From assembly GCA_011390535.1 (NCBI GenBank), contig JAABSF010000242.1, positions 1 to 5,124 of the forward strand: a DNA stretch of 5,124 nt, given 5' to 3'. Source of the stretch: Deltaproteobacteria bacterium. GTDB taxonomy: Bacteria; Myxococcota_A; Polyangia; HGW-17; SLPX01. The translations under genes were made by a program, and so were the position numbers. Under the pieces are notes generated by a model. That model worked only from the letters and a program-made list of their open reading frames with translations. It searched no databases and had not been told where the DNA came from. The first letter of the stretch is position 1. Every line of letters starts with the position of its first letter. Positions 1-5,124 of this stretch are shown one piece after another.

Positions 1-229
1 TTATAGATACGCTGGAATGAGCTGTCATGTCACCCTTTAATTCTCCCATTACCGTCAAATCCTGTACTTCGACGTCAGCCTCTACGACACCGGTTTTCTC
101 AATGGTCAGGTGATTTCCGAGAGCTATAGTGCCCTCGACCCTGCCTTCTACCACTAAGTCTTCGTTGCCGGTCAGATTTCCGCGGATTGTGATGTGTTGT
201 CCGATGATGCAAGGTCCTTCTATGGCCAT
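1..229 (-). CDS. Bactofilin (polymer-forming cytoskeletal protein), 3' end cut by window edge
   Basis: Bactofilins are small beta-helical proteins that polymerise without nucleotide. They act as cytoskeletal or membrane-associated scaffolds in cell shape, polar localisation and envelope synthesis. Reading the minus strand from the ATG at 229-227 gives 76 codons open to the left edge. The visible protein starts MAIEGPCIIGQHITIRGNL, then shows the family's repeating pattern of short beta rungs: VVEGRVEGTIALGNHLTIEK (about residues 26-45), GVVEADVEVQDLTVMGELKG (about 47-66), then THSS-like turns. The alternating hydrophobic, glycine-rich rungs around EGRVEGTI are the hallmark of pfam04519. Family members are usually about 100-180 residues, so roughly 30-100 residues lie outside the window. 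The start is supported by AAAAGGAG 8 bases upstream. No membrane segment is visible. The gene has its own possible promoter, and a terminator-like hairpin separates it from the upstream gene. The family call is firm; the cellular role in this organism is not known. Confidence 0.9.
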   Translation of the reverse strand, partial: MAIEGPCIIGQHITIRGNLTGNEDLVVEGRVEGTIALGNHLTIEKTGVVEADVEVQDLTVMGELKGDMTAHSSVSI

Positions 230-237
230 ATTGCAAA

Positions 238-245
238 CTCCTTTT
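238..245 (-). promoter_or_regulatory. Ribosome-binding site of the bactofilin gene
   Basis: The minus strand reads AAAAGGAG here, with an 8-base spacer (TTTGCAAT) before the ATG at 229-227. It is a near-ideal Shine-Dalgarno. It fixes the start of a gene that is truncated by the window edge and would otherwise be easy to miss. Confidence 0.8.
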
Positions 246-321
246 AATTTGTGATGTCGCCTATAGTGCAGGTGGACATCTTTTAAAAACTGTTCCCACG
301 CCCAGTTTTCAAACGCATCGC

Positions 322-350
322 AGGCTAGCAATTGAAATGGATGATGTCAA
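322..350 (-). promoter_or_regulatory. Possible sigma70-type promoter for the bactofilin gene
   Basis: On the minus strand a perfect -35 hexamer TTGACA (350-345) is followed, after exactly 17 bases, by TAGCCT (327-322). The latter matches TATAAT only at the first two and the last position. Transcription would begin near 315, leaving an untranslated leader of roughly 85 bases before the ATG at 229. The -35 box and spacing are good and the -10 is poor. A second TA-rich stretch (CACTATAGG, about 269-261) is closer to the gene but lacks a good -35. The site lies directly after the terminator-like hairpin, as expected for a new transcription unit. Confidence 0.35.
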
Positions 351-404
351 AGAGAAACTAAAACCGCTGGTCGTTCTAGATCGATTTGATGGTCGGCCCA
401 GCGG
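351..404 (-). terminator. Terminator-like hairpin after the glucan phosphorylase operon
   Basis: On the minus strand CCGCTGG (404-398) pairs perfectly with CCAGCGG (370-364). The second arm is followed at once by the T-rich tract TTTTAGTTTCTCT (363-351). It lies about 30 bases after the stop codon of the membrane protein gene. A GC-rich stem followed by T residues is the form of an intrinsic terminator. The weakness is the long 27-base loop, which has only a short internal pairing possibility (TCG/CGA), and the interrupted T-run. It may be an inefficient terminator. Confidence 0.5.
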
Positions 405-433
405 GGCTCGATTACAAGAGATAAAGAGTTTCC

Positions 434-2056
434 TCAGGTAGCTTTTTGTTTTATTACGCCTTCCGGGAACCAGGAGAAAAAGGTTTCAAGGGTCTTTTTG
501 CGCTTAGGCTCCATGTAATCAAAGTTTTCTCCTCTATCGATCACCTCCCAGAAGTCTTTGGAATCAACTCGATTCAGCTCGTTCCGGATCGATCTCAACC
601 TGTCGGGACGTTCCTCTTTCATGTCTTCATATATCCGTTTTGCTCTCTCTGTGTCTCCCTTTAACAGGTAATGAGTGGCCAGCTTTATTTGGGCTTTACG
701 AACTCCTCTTAGGGAGGTCTCTTGCTCTTCAGCTTCGGGCTCTTTATCTACTTCGAGCAAAGTGTTCAGCAAAATATCTGCACATGGACTCTTCATTTTG
801 TCTGCCAATTCCACAAGATATGCCAAATCATAGGCAACAGTCTCTGTAACGAAAGAGAGCTTCATATTGAAAGCTACCTGAGCATAATACCGGAAGTATC
901 CACCCACCTCTTGTGCCAGCGCAGGGAGCTTCGAAAGGATTATTTGTTCTGCAAACTGCCTATATTGATTAAACACATTATATGCAGTTCTTACATCTTT
1001 TGCGTTCAGCGTCGCCCTTAAGTATGTGTTGAAAAACTTTATGCAAAGACCGGTTGCCCCTGCGTCGCTTAATTCGAGAGCTTTTTTCCCCAGATATTTT
1101 GTATCAATGGCGATGAGGTAGTTAAGATCCCTCATCCTGTTCAGGGCTTCGTTGTATATCATCTGATATTGGCGGAGCACCTTATACTCAACCCATGTTT
1201 TTTCTTCTGAGAGTTCGGTGAGCCTGGCTGGATTCAAAGCAACGAAATCAGGGTTTTGCTTGATTGCTCCATCTATTATAAACCACGCCTCGGGTAAGGT
1301 GCTCTTGGCCCCGAGGTATTCTGAACAGAGATCATGAAGAGAATCCACGCTCCGTGACGCGATTATTTTGTCTTTGTTTTCCAGGGTGTTTAATGCAACG
1401 TCGGACAGCTGTTCTATGCCGTCAACCATTTTCATTTTTTGTGAAGAGAGATCAGAGGAGTCTTTTTCCCGGAGATTCTGAGCAGGCTCGAGGGTCTGTT
1501 CCTTTATGCGTGATACTACGTTTTCAGGATCACAAAAGTGAAATACGTATGCAAAATACGGAGTCATCAACAACACACCCACCGTCAACATCAAGTAAAG
1601 AACGAGCAACCCTGAGACGGGAACGAAATAATGTGAAGCTGCTCCGGCACGGATCACAAAGGTCATCCATAAGCAATAAACTGCCGTTACAACAAAATAA
1701 GACAAGAACGTCAGGCTGGTTTTATCCCTAATGTACATATCCGTGATACGCGGGGTATATCTCGTGGCAGCCAACTGAACAATAATCGATGCCACGGTGA
1801 TTACGATACCTAGGAGGGCCGCCACTACCTCAACCAACCCGCCGACTACTTGCTGAGCATCTTCAGCGTGGATGAGGGCTAAGAGATCCCACAGACGCAC
1901 TCCTTCATGTCTGGAGATTACGAAATAATCTACTAATACGAACAACAGCAACACCGACAAAGATGCCGTCGACAAGATGACAAGCGGCTTGAACCATATT
2001 CTTCTTCGTGTAGTGTTCCTGTCACTGCGGTTACCCGCTGTTGCCAAAGATGCCAT
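434..2056 (-). CDS. Four-helix membrane protein with long cytoplasmic helical domain, DUF2254-like
   Basis: Function is unknown. With the ATG at 2056 the product is 540 residues. An Arg-rich N-terminus (TTRRR) precedes four hydrophobic segments at about residues 24-46, 71-95, 114-137 and 143-173. The likely topology is both ends in the cytoplasm. Between TM2 and TM3 lies QLAATRYTPRITDMYIRD (about 94-111), which resembles the QLASSQFSPR...RD loop I recall from the DUF2254 family. After the membrane part, QLSDVALNTLE (216-226) resembles the DUF2254 'DIAVRAL' segment, but the usual SPGINDP that follows is absent. Residues 175-540 are predicted soluble and mostly helical. A TPR-like helix pair lies near 450-481 (KAQIKLATHYLLKGDTERAK), and the C-terminus is highly charged. 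Start choice: a GTG at 2071 in the same frame would add five residues and overlap the phosphorylase gene, but GGGAG sits 8 bases before the ATG at 2056, which is only 2 bases past the phosphorylase stop. Tight coupling implies co-expression with glucan phosphorylase. The gene is sure; the family assignment is moderate. Confidence 0.85.
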   Translation of the reverse strand: MASLATAGNRSDRNTTRRRIWFKPLVILSTASLSVLLLFVLVDYFVISRHEGVRLWDLLALIHAEDAQQVVGGLVEVVAALLGIVITVASIIVQLAATRYTPRITDMYIRDKTSLTFLSYFVVTAVYCLWMTFVIRAGAASHYFVPVSGLLVLYLMLTVGVLLMTPYFAYVFHFCDPENVVSRIKEQTLEPAQNLREKDSSDLSSQKMKMVDGIEQLSDVALNTLENKDKIIASRSVDSLHDLCSEYLGAKSTLPEAWFIIDGAIKQNPDFVALNPARLTELSEEKTWVEYKVLRQYQMIYNEALNRMRDLNYLIAIDTKYLGKKALELSDAGATGLCIKFFNTYLRATLNAKDVRTAYNVFNQYRQFAEQIILSKLPALAQEVGGYFRYYAQVAFNMKLSFVTETVAYDLAYLVELADKMKSPCADILLNTLLEVDKEPEAEEQETSLRGVRKAQIKLATHYLLKGDTERAKRIYEDMKEERPDRLRSIRNELNRVDSKDFWEVIDRGENFDYMEPKRKKTLETFFSWFPEGVIKQKAT

Positions 2057-2058
2057 TT

Positions 2059-4668
2059 CTAATTCTCCCACCTTACCGGCGCAAATAGTGTGCGAATACC
2101 TTCTCTGTATGGACGGACCCTCACTCTAAACGCGTGTTGTCCGCTGTCTCGACATGGGATGGCTCCTCTAAAAACGTATCCGCCGTCTGTCTTTTCTTCA
2201 TTTAGATCCAGCCGGAAACCTCGACCATCTTCTATCTCGCCTTCTTCGTCCAAACCCCCTGTGTACGCCTCCACACGGATCTCTTCAGGAGAGAGATGTG
2301 CCAAATCCACCTCAGCTTCTACGCTTAATGCGCCGCCCACACTGATGTCTACACTCTCTCCTATGATCTCCACCCGTTTGATATATACCTTTTCCATGTT
2401 TTTATAAACCCGCTCCAGCCACTCGGCTTCCTCACGGCTCTTTGCGAAACCATCAGCGGAGAGACGGGCAAAGTCCTCCGTTGATTTTTCGTAATAGAGT
2501 TGATTGTATTCCTTGACCATCCGATGGTTGTTAAACTGTGGACACAGCTCGGCCATAGAATTCTTAACCCGGCGGATCCATGCTCTAGGTATGTCGGCGG
2601 TGTCCCTTTCATAGAAAAGAGGCACGATCTCTTGCTCCAGTATGTGGTAAGCCGCCTCAGATTCTACGCTGTCGCCATAATCTTTTTCTTCTTCGGAATA
2701 GGTTTCCCCGGAACCTATCGCCCATCCACAATCCGGCCTGAACCCTTCGCACCACCAGCCATCCAGCACGCTAAGATTGAGCCCTCCGTTGAACACAACT
2801 TTCATCCCGCTGGTGCCGGAGGCTTCGAGAGGCCGTCTGGGATTGTTGAGCCAAAGGTCCACGCCGCTGATCAGATGACGCGCTACTCCCAGATCATAGT
2901 TTTCCAAGAAGGCAATACGTCGCCGAAGCTCAGGATCCTGTGACGCGTGGATTATCTGCTGAATAATCTTTTTGCCCAAATCATCTTTAGGATGGGCCTT
3001 TCCGGCGAAAAGAATCTGCACGGGGCGTGTCGGGTGACACAAAATCTTTTTCAAACGGGCCAGGTCGGAAAAAACCAGCGCGGCTCTTTTGTAGGTGGCA
3101 AACCTGCGCGCAAAGCCGATAGTAAGAATCTCGGGATCCATGACTTCGTTAGCTGATTCGATCTCTTTCGGAGAAGCTCCACGAGATTCCAGTGCTGCTT
3201 CGACTCTTCTTCGGGTGTATGCCACAAGCTGTGCCCGGAGCCGGTCTTTCACCCTCCAGAGCTCGGCATCGGGAATATTAAAAATACCTTTCCAAATATC
3301 TTCATCATCAGGATTTTCAATCCACTTCGGCCCTAGATATCGATTCAAGAGGTGCCACATTTCGGCATGTGTCCATGTGGTATGATGGACACCGTTGGTG
3401 ATGGATTCTATGGGAATCTCATGAACCGGAACATCAGGTGTAATGGAGTGGAATATGCGGCGGCTCACCTCCCCATGAAGCTTACTCACCCCGTTGACGA
3501 AATTGGAGTTTCGAGCTGCATAGACCGCCATATTAAAGGGTTCTTCATCGCTGTATGGGTTCCCTCTGCCGCTGCGCAGAAAGCTTTCAAAAGACACCCC
3601 CAGCTCTTCGGTGTATTGCCCCAAATATTTTTGTATCAGGTCATGGCTGAAAAGATCGAACCCGGCAGGTACCGGTGTGTGAGTGGTAAAAACATTGCCC
3701 CTTGAGCATGCTGCTTGTGCCACCGGAAAGTCCAGGTTGTTCTCGCTCATAGTGTTTCGTATACGTTCCAACGCCATAAACGCAGAATGTCCCTCGTTCA
3801 TGTGATACACTTTTGGGTTTATATTCATGGCTTTCAATGCTTTTACTCCTCCGATCCCAAGGAGGAGTTCTTGCTTTATTCTCATTTCCTTCCCACCGCC
3901 GTACAAATAAGAGCCGATTCTCTGATCTTCTTGATTGTTTTCCCGTACTCTCGTGTCCAATAAAAACAGTGCAATGCGTCCCACGTCAACCCGCCATATT
4001 TGCGCGTGAAGCTTTCGTTCGGGGAGGTCAATAGCAATTTTTACCGGTGCACCGTTCTTGTTTCTTACAAGGGACATCGGTGTATTGTATGGGTCCACTA
4101 CATCGTAACGCTCTTGCTGCCAGCCATCATTGTTGATGTACTGCTGAAAATAACCTTTTCTATACAACAGCCCTACGCCTACGAGCGGGAGATCAAGGTC
4201 CGAGGCAGCTTTAAGGTGATCACCCGATAAAACACCTAACCCACCGGAATATATGGGAAGACATTTAGCGAGTCCAAACTCAGCGGAAAAATAGGCCACA
4301 AGGATATCTTTTGTTTTACTAAAAGGATCGCTCGTAGCCGTTTCATCTACAAAATCAGCATGATTAGTGGATCCGGAGTTGGTGTTTTTGTGTTCTGCCA
4401 TATAGCGCAAGAAGTCTCCGTGTACCTCTGAAAGATGAGTCAGGAACCCCGCGTCCACTGCTAGATCTTCAAGCAACGATTGAGGTAGCTTTGACAGGAG
4501 CATTACCGGGTTCTGCCCCGACTTGAGCCACAGCTCTCGATTTATCCGACTGAACAGGTTATACGCCTCAGGATTCCAAGTCCAATAGAGGTTTCGCGCC
4601 AAAACCTCCAGGGGGCGTAGCTGAGGTGGAACCACCGGTACGACATTGAACAGGTGGATTTTTTTCAT
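2059..4668 (-). CDS. glgP: Alpha-glucan (glycogen/maltodextrin) phosphorylase, GT35, DUF3417-type
   Basis: It catalyses phosphorolysis of alpha-1,4-glucans, releasing glucose-1-phosphate from the non-reducing end (EC 2.4.1.1) in the cytoplasm, and needs pyridoxal phosphate. The protein has 869 residues, usual for the AgpA-like branch. Residues about 15-92 form the N-terminal helical DUF3417 domain (LARNLYWTWNPEAYNLFSRI, 23-42). A hydrophilic linker (about 93-118) follows. The catalytic core then shows AYFSAEFGL (125-133), YSGGLGVLSGDHLKAASDL (140-158), HMNEGHSAF (289-297), THTPVPAG (329-336), ITNGVHHTTW (423-432), GFARRFATYKRA (518-529) and FAGKAHPKD (554-562). The PLP site is EASGTSGMK (615-623), with Lys623 the expected Schiff-base lysine. 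Residues about 760-869 look like the beta-rich C-terminal domain of this branch. No key motif is missing. The start is fixed by AGGAGG at 4681-4676, 7 bases before the ATG. A promoter-like sequence lies upstream, and the next gene starts 2 bases after the stop. The long N-terminal domain separates it from the short E. coli GlgP/MalP type, whose allosteric sites it probably lacks. Confidence 0.95.
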   Translation of the reverse strand: MKKIHLFNVVPVVPPQLRPLEVLARNLYWTWNPEAYNLFSRINRELWLKSGQNPVMLLSKLPQSLLEDLAVDAGFLTHLSEVHGDFLRYMAEHKNTNSGSTNHADFVDETATSDPFSKTKDILVAYFSAEFGLAKCLPIYSGGLGVLSGDHLKAASDLDLPLVGVGLLYRKGYFQQYINNDGWQQERYDVVDPYNTPMSLVRNKNGAPVKIAIDLPERKLHAQIWRVDVGRIALFLLDTRVRENNQEDQRIGSYLYGGGKEMRIKQELLLGIGGVKALKAMNINPKVYHMNEGHSAFMALERIRNTMSENNLDFPVAQAACSRGNVFTTHTPVPAGFDLFSHDLIQKYLGQYTEELGVSFESFLRSGRGNPYSDEEPFNMAVYAARNSNFVNGVSKLHGEVSRRIFHSITPDVPVHEIPIESITNGVHHTTWTHAEMWHLLNRYLGPKWIENPDDEDIWKGIFNIPDAELWRVKDRLRAQLVAYTRRRVEAALESRGASPKEIESANEVMDPEILTIGFARRFATYKRAALVFSDLARLKKILCHPTRPVQILFAGKAHPKDDLGKKIIQQIIHASQDPELRRRIAFLENYDLGVARHLISGVDLWLNNPRRPLEASGTSGMKVVFNGGLNLSVLDGWWCEGFRPDCGWAIGSGETYSEEEKDYGDSVESEAAYHILEQEIVPLFYERDTADIPRAWIRRVKNSMAELCPQFNNHRMVKEYNQLYYEKSTEDFARLSADGFAKSREEAEWLERVYKNMEKVYIKRVEIIGESVDISVGGALSVEAEVDLAHLSPEEIRVEAYTGGLDEEGEIEDGRGFRLDLNEEKTDGGYVFRGAIPCRDSGQHAFRVRVRPYREGIRTLFAPVRWEN
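2065..2069 (-). promoter_or_regulatory. Ribosome-binding site of the membrane protein gene, inside the end of the phosphorylase gene
   Basis: The minus strand reads GGGAG, followed by the 8-base spacer AATTAGAA and the ATG at 2056-2054. The spacer contains the TAG stop of the phosphorylase gene (2061-2059). A ribosome terminating there would sit over this start, which supports translational coupling. It also favours the ATG at 2056 over the GTG at 2071, for which this motif would overlap the start codon itself. Confidence 0.65.
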
Positions 4669-4716
4669 AGATAAGCCTCCTCGACTTCATTCTGAAATAA
4701 TCAACGTTGAGCAACT

Positions 4717-4745
4717 TGTATAGAGATCAAGCGACAATAGATCAA
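4717..4745 (-). promoter_or_regulatory. Probable sigma70-type promoter of the phosphorylase operon
   Basis: On the minus strand TTGATC (4745-4740) and TATACA (4722-4717) are separated by exactly 17 bases. Each hexamer matches four of six consensus positions, including the most conserved ones (TTGA and TATA). Transcription would start near 4710, about 40 bases before the phosphorylase ATG. This is short enough to leave no room for a riboswitch. It supports the phosphorylase as the first gene of its operon, although no strong terminator separates it from the transporter upstream. Confidence 0.45.
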
Positions 4746-4746
4746 G
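4724..4746 (-). repeat. Two 8-base direct repeats overlapping the phosphorylase promoter, possible operator
   Basis: CTTGATCT occurs twice on the minus strand, at 4746-4739 and 4731-4724, in phase 15 bases apart. The first copy covers the -35 hexamer and the second lies just before the -10. Direct repeats flanking promoter elements can bind a regulator as a tandem dimer. Two copies of an 8-base word so close are more than expected by chance, but no known regulator motif is recognised. It may simply be a small local duplication. Confidence 0.3.
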
Positions 4747-4802
4747 TGTGTTCTAGCGTGCCGATGGTTTGGAGAGCTGAAAGATTGGATCACAGTCAGC
4801 GG

Positions 4803-5124
4803 TCAAAGGGTGCGCCCGGAGGTGATCATATAGACCAGGATCCAGGATATGGCCAGAGGTGCGATATAGAGAACGGAGATACGCCAGAAAGGTGTTACTT
4901 TAGGGAAAATCTTTGAATTTCTGCCGATCTCCTCTATGGGTTCATCCAGGCCCCACGCTGTGGCTGCGAAAAGGCACAGGAGAAAAACTCCCAGGCAGAG
5001 CAGAAGGTTTCCGAAAAAGAAATCCATGAGATCCAAGAACCCCATTTTTTGACCGCCCATTGTCACGATGTGACTAAGTGTTTTGGAGGCTCCGAGGCTG
5101 AGAGCGGACGGGATACCTACAACC
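4803..5124 (-). CDS. Sodium-dependent NSS-family transporter, C-terminal part only (5' end outside window)
   Basis: The neurotransmitter:sodium symporter (SNF/LeuT) family moves amino acids or related solutes into the cell with sodium across the inner membrane. The frame is open to the right edge and encodes the last 106 residues, ending at the TGA at 4805-4803. A GTG at 5066 is internal, because the frame continues upstream with VVGIPSALSLGASKTLS, which matches the family's GIPSALS(Y)G segment before TM10. Next come a hydrophobic helix starting near LMDFFFGNLLLCLGVFLL (TM10), the loop WGLDEPIEEIG, and a last helix around WRISVLYIAPLAISWILVY (TM11). The C-terminus follows about six residues later, so there is no TM12. 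That resembles the 11-TM bacterial members (MhsT/Tyt1 type) rather than LeuT with 12. The sodium and substrate sites are in TM1, TM3, TM6 and TM8, outside the window, so the substrate cannot be read. The 134-base gap and the promoter after it suggest a unit separate from the phosphorylase. Confidence 0.85.
   Translation of the reverse strand, partial: VVGIPSALSLGASKTLSHIVTMGGQKMGFLDLMDFFFGNLLLCLGVFLLCLFAATAWGLDEPIEEIGRNSKIFPKVTPFWRISVLYIAPLAISWILVYMITSGRTL

Noticed and set aside
364..415. Possible tRNA-like piece (CTCGATT near 407-413 with the 7-base inverted repeat)
   Set aside because: No cloverleaf can be drawn: the arms are in the wrong places, there is no anticodon stem, and the GTTC T-loop signature is absent. 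The inverted repeat is better explained as a minus-strand terminator.
337..441. A 34-codon plus-strand ORF (MDDVKEKLKPLVVLDRFDGR...) in the gap after the membrane protein gene
   Set aside because: The composition looks protein-like, but it has no good Shine-Dalgarno, overlaps the terminator-like stem and the -35 box on the other strand, and runs into the end of the membrane protein gene. No family is recognised.
1354..1731. Plus-strand ORF of 125 codons inside the membrane protein gene
   Set aside because: It is antisense to a well-supported coding region, low in protein-like character, and matches nothing I recognise. It is a shadow of the real frame.
2057..2071. GTG at 2071 as the start of the membrane protein, giving 545 residues
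   Set aside because: It would overlap the phosphorylase gene by 13 bases, and no Shine-Dalgarno precedes it. The ATG at 2056 has GGGAG at ideal spacing.
2500..2943. Plus-strand ORF of 147 codons opposite the phosphorylase PLP-site region
   Set aside because: The opposite strand encodes conserved catalytic motifs in this stretch. The antisense frame is open only as a by-product of that codon use.
4780..4802. Possible transporter terminator: GCTGA/TCAGC inverted repeat just after the transporter stop
   Set aside because: The stem has only 5 pairs with a loop of about 15 bases, and no T-run follows on the minus strand. It is too weak to call.

Overview
All coding in this 5.1 kb window is on the minus strand. 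From right to left, which is the order of transcription, it holds four genes. They are the 3' end of an NSS-family sodium-dependent transporter, a complete alpha-glucan (glycogen) phosphorylase, a complete four-helix membrane protein that looks like a divergent DUF2254 member, and the 5' part of a bactofilin. Three gaps in the track of long ORFs matter. The bactofilin is cut by the left edge, the transporter is cut by the right edge, and the membrane protein's best start lies slightly inside the longest possible ORF. I saw no convincing plus-strand gene.

The organism looks like a free-living Gram-negative bacterium with roughly balanced base composition (judged by eye, not computed). The bactofilin N-terminus, with its MAIEG...ITIRGNL start, recalls the bactofilins of Deltaproteobacteria and Myxococcota. 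The phosphorylase is the long-N-terminus type (DUF3417-containing, Thermotoga AgpA-like) found across many anaerobes, archaea and deltaproteobacteria. This placement is an inference from remembered families, not a search result.

Layout: positions 5124-4803 hold the transporter end, with TM10 and TM11 visible and no TM12. Positions 4802-4669 form a 134-base gap with a plausible sigma70-type promoter, an overlapping 8-base direct repeat and a strong Shine-Dalgarno for the phosphorylase. Positions 4668-2059 hold the phosphorylase. Positions 2056-434 hold the membrane protein, starting 2 bases after the phosphorylase stop with its ribosome-binding site inside the last phosphorylase codons. Positions 433-230 form a gap with a terminator-like hairpin followed directly by a possible promoter. 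Positions 229-1 hold the bactofilin start.

The phosphorylase and the membrane protein very probably form a translationally coupled two-gene operon. The phosphorylase releases glucose-1-phosphate from storage glucan. The membrane protein's role is unknown, and its coupling to glucan breakdown is the one context clue worth following. The bactofilin and the transporter look like separate transcription units. Overall this is a fairly ordinary chromosomal region, and I found no sign of a mobile element, CRISPR array, RNA gene or new defence-type system.
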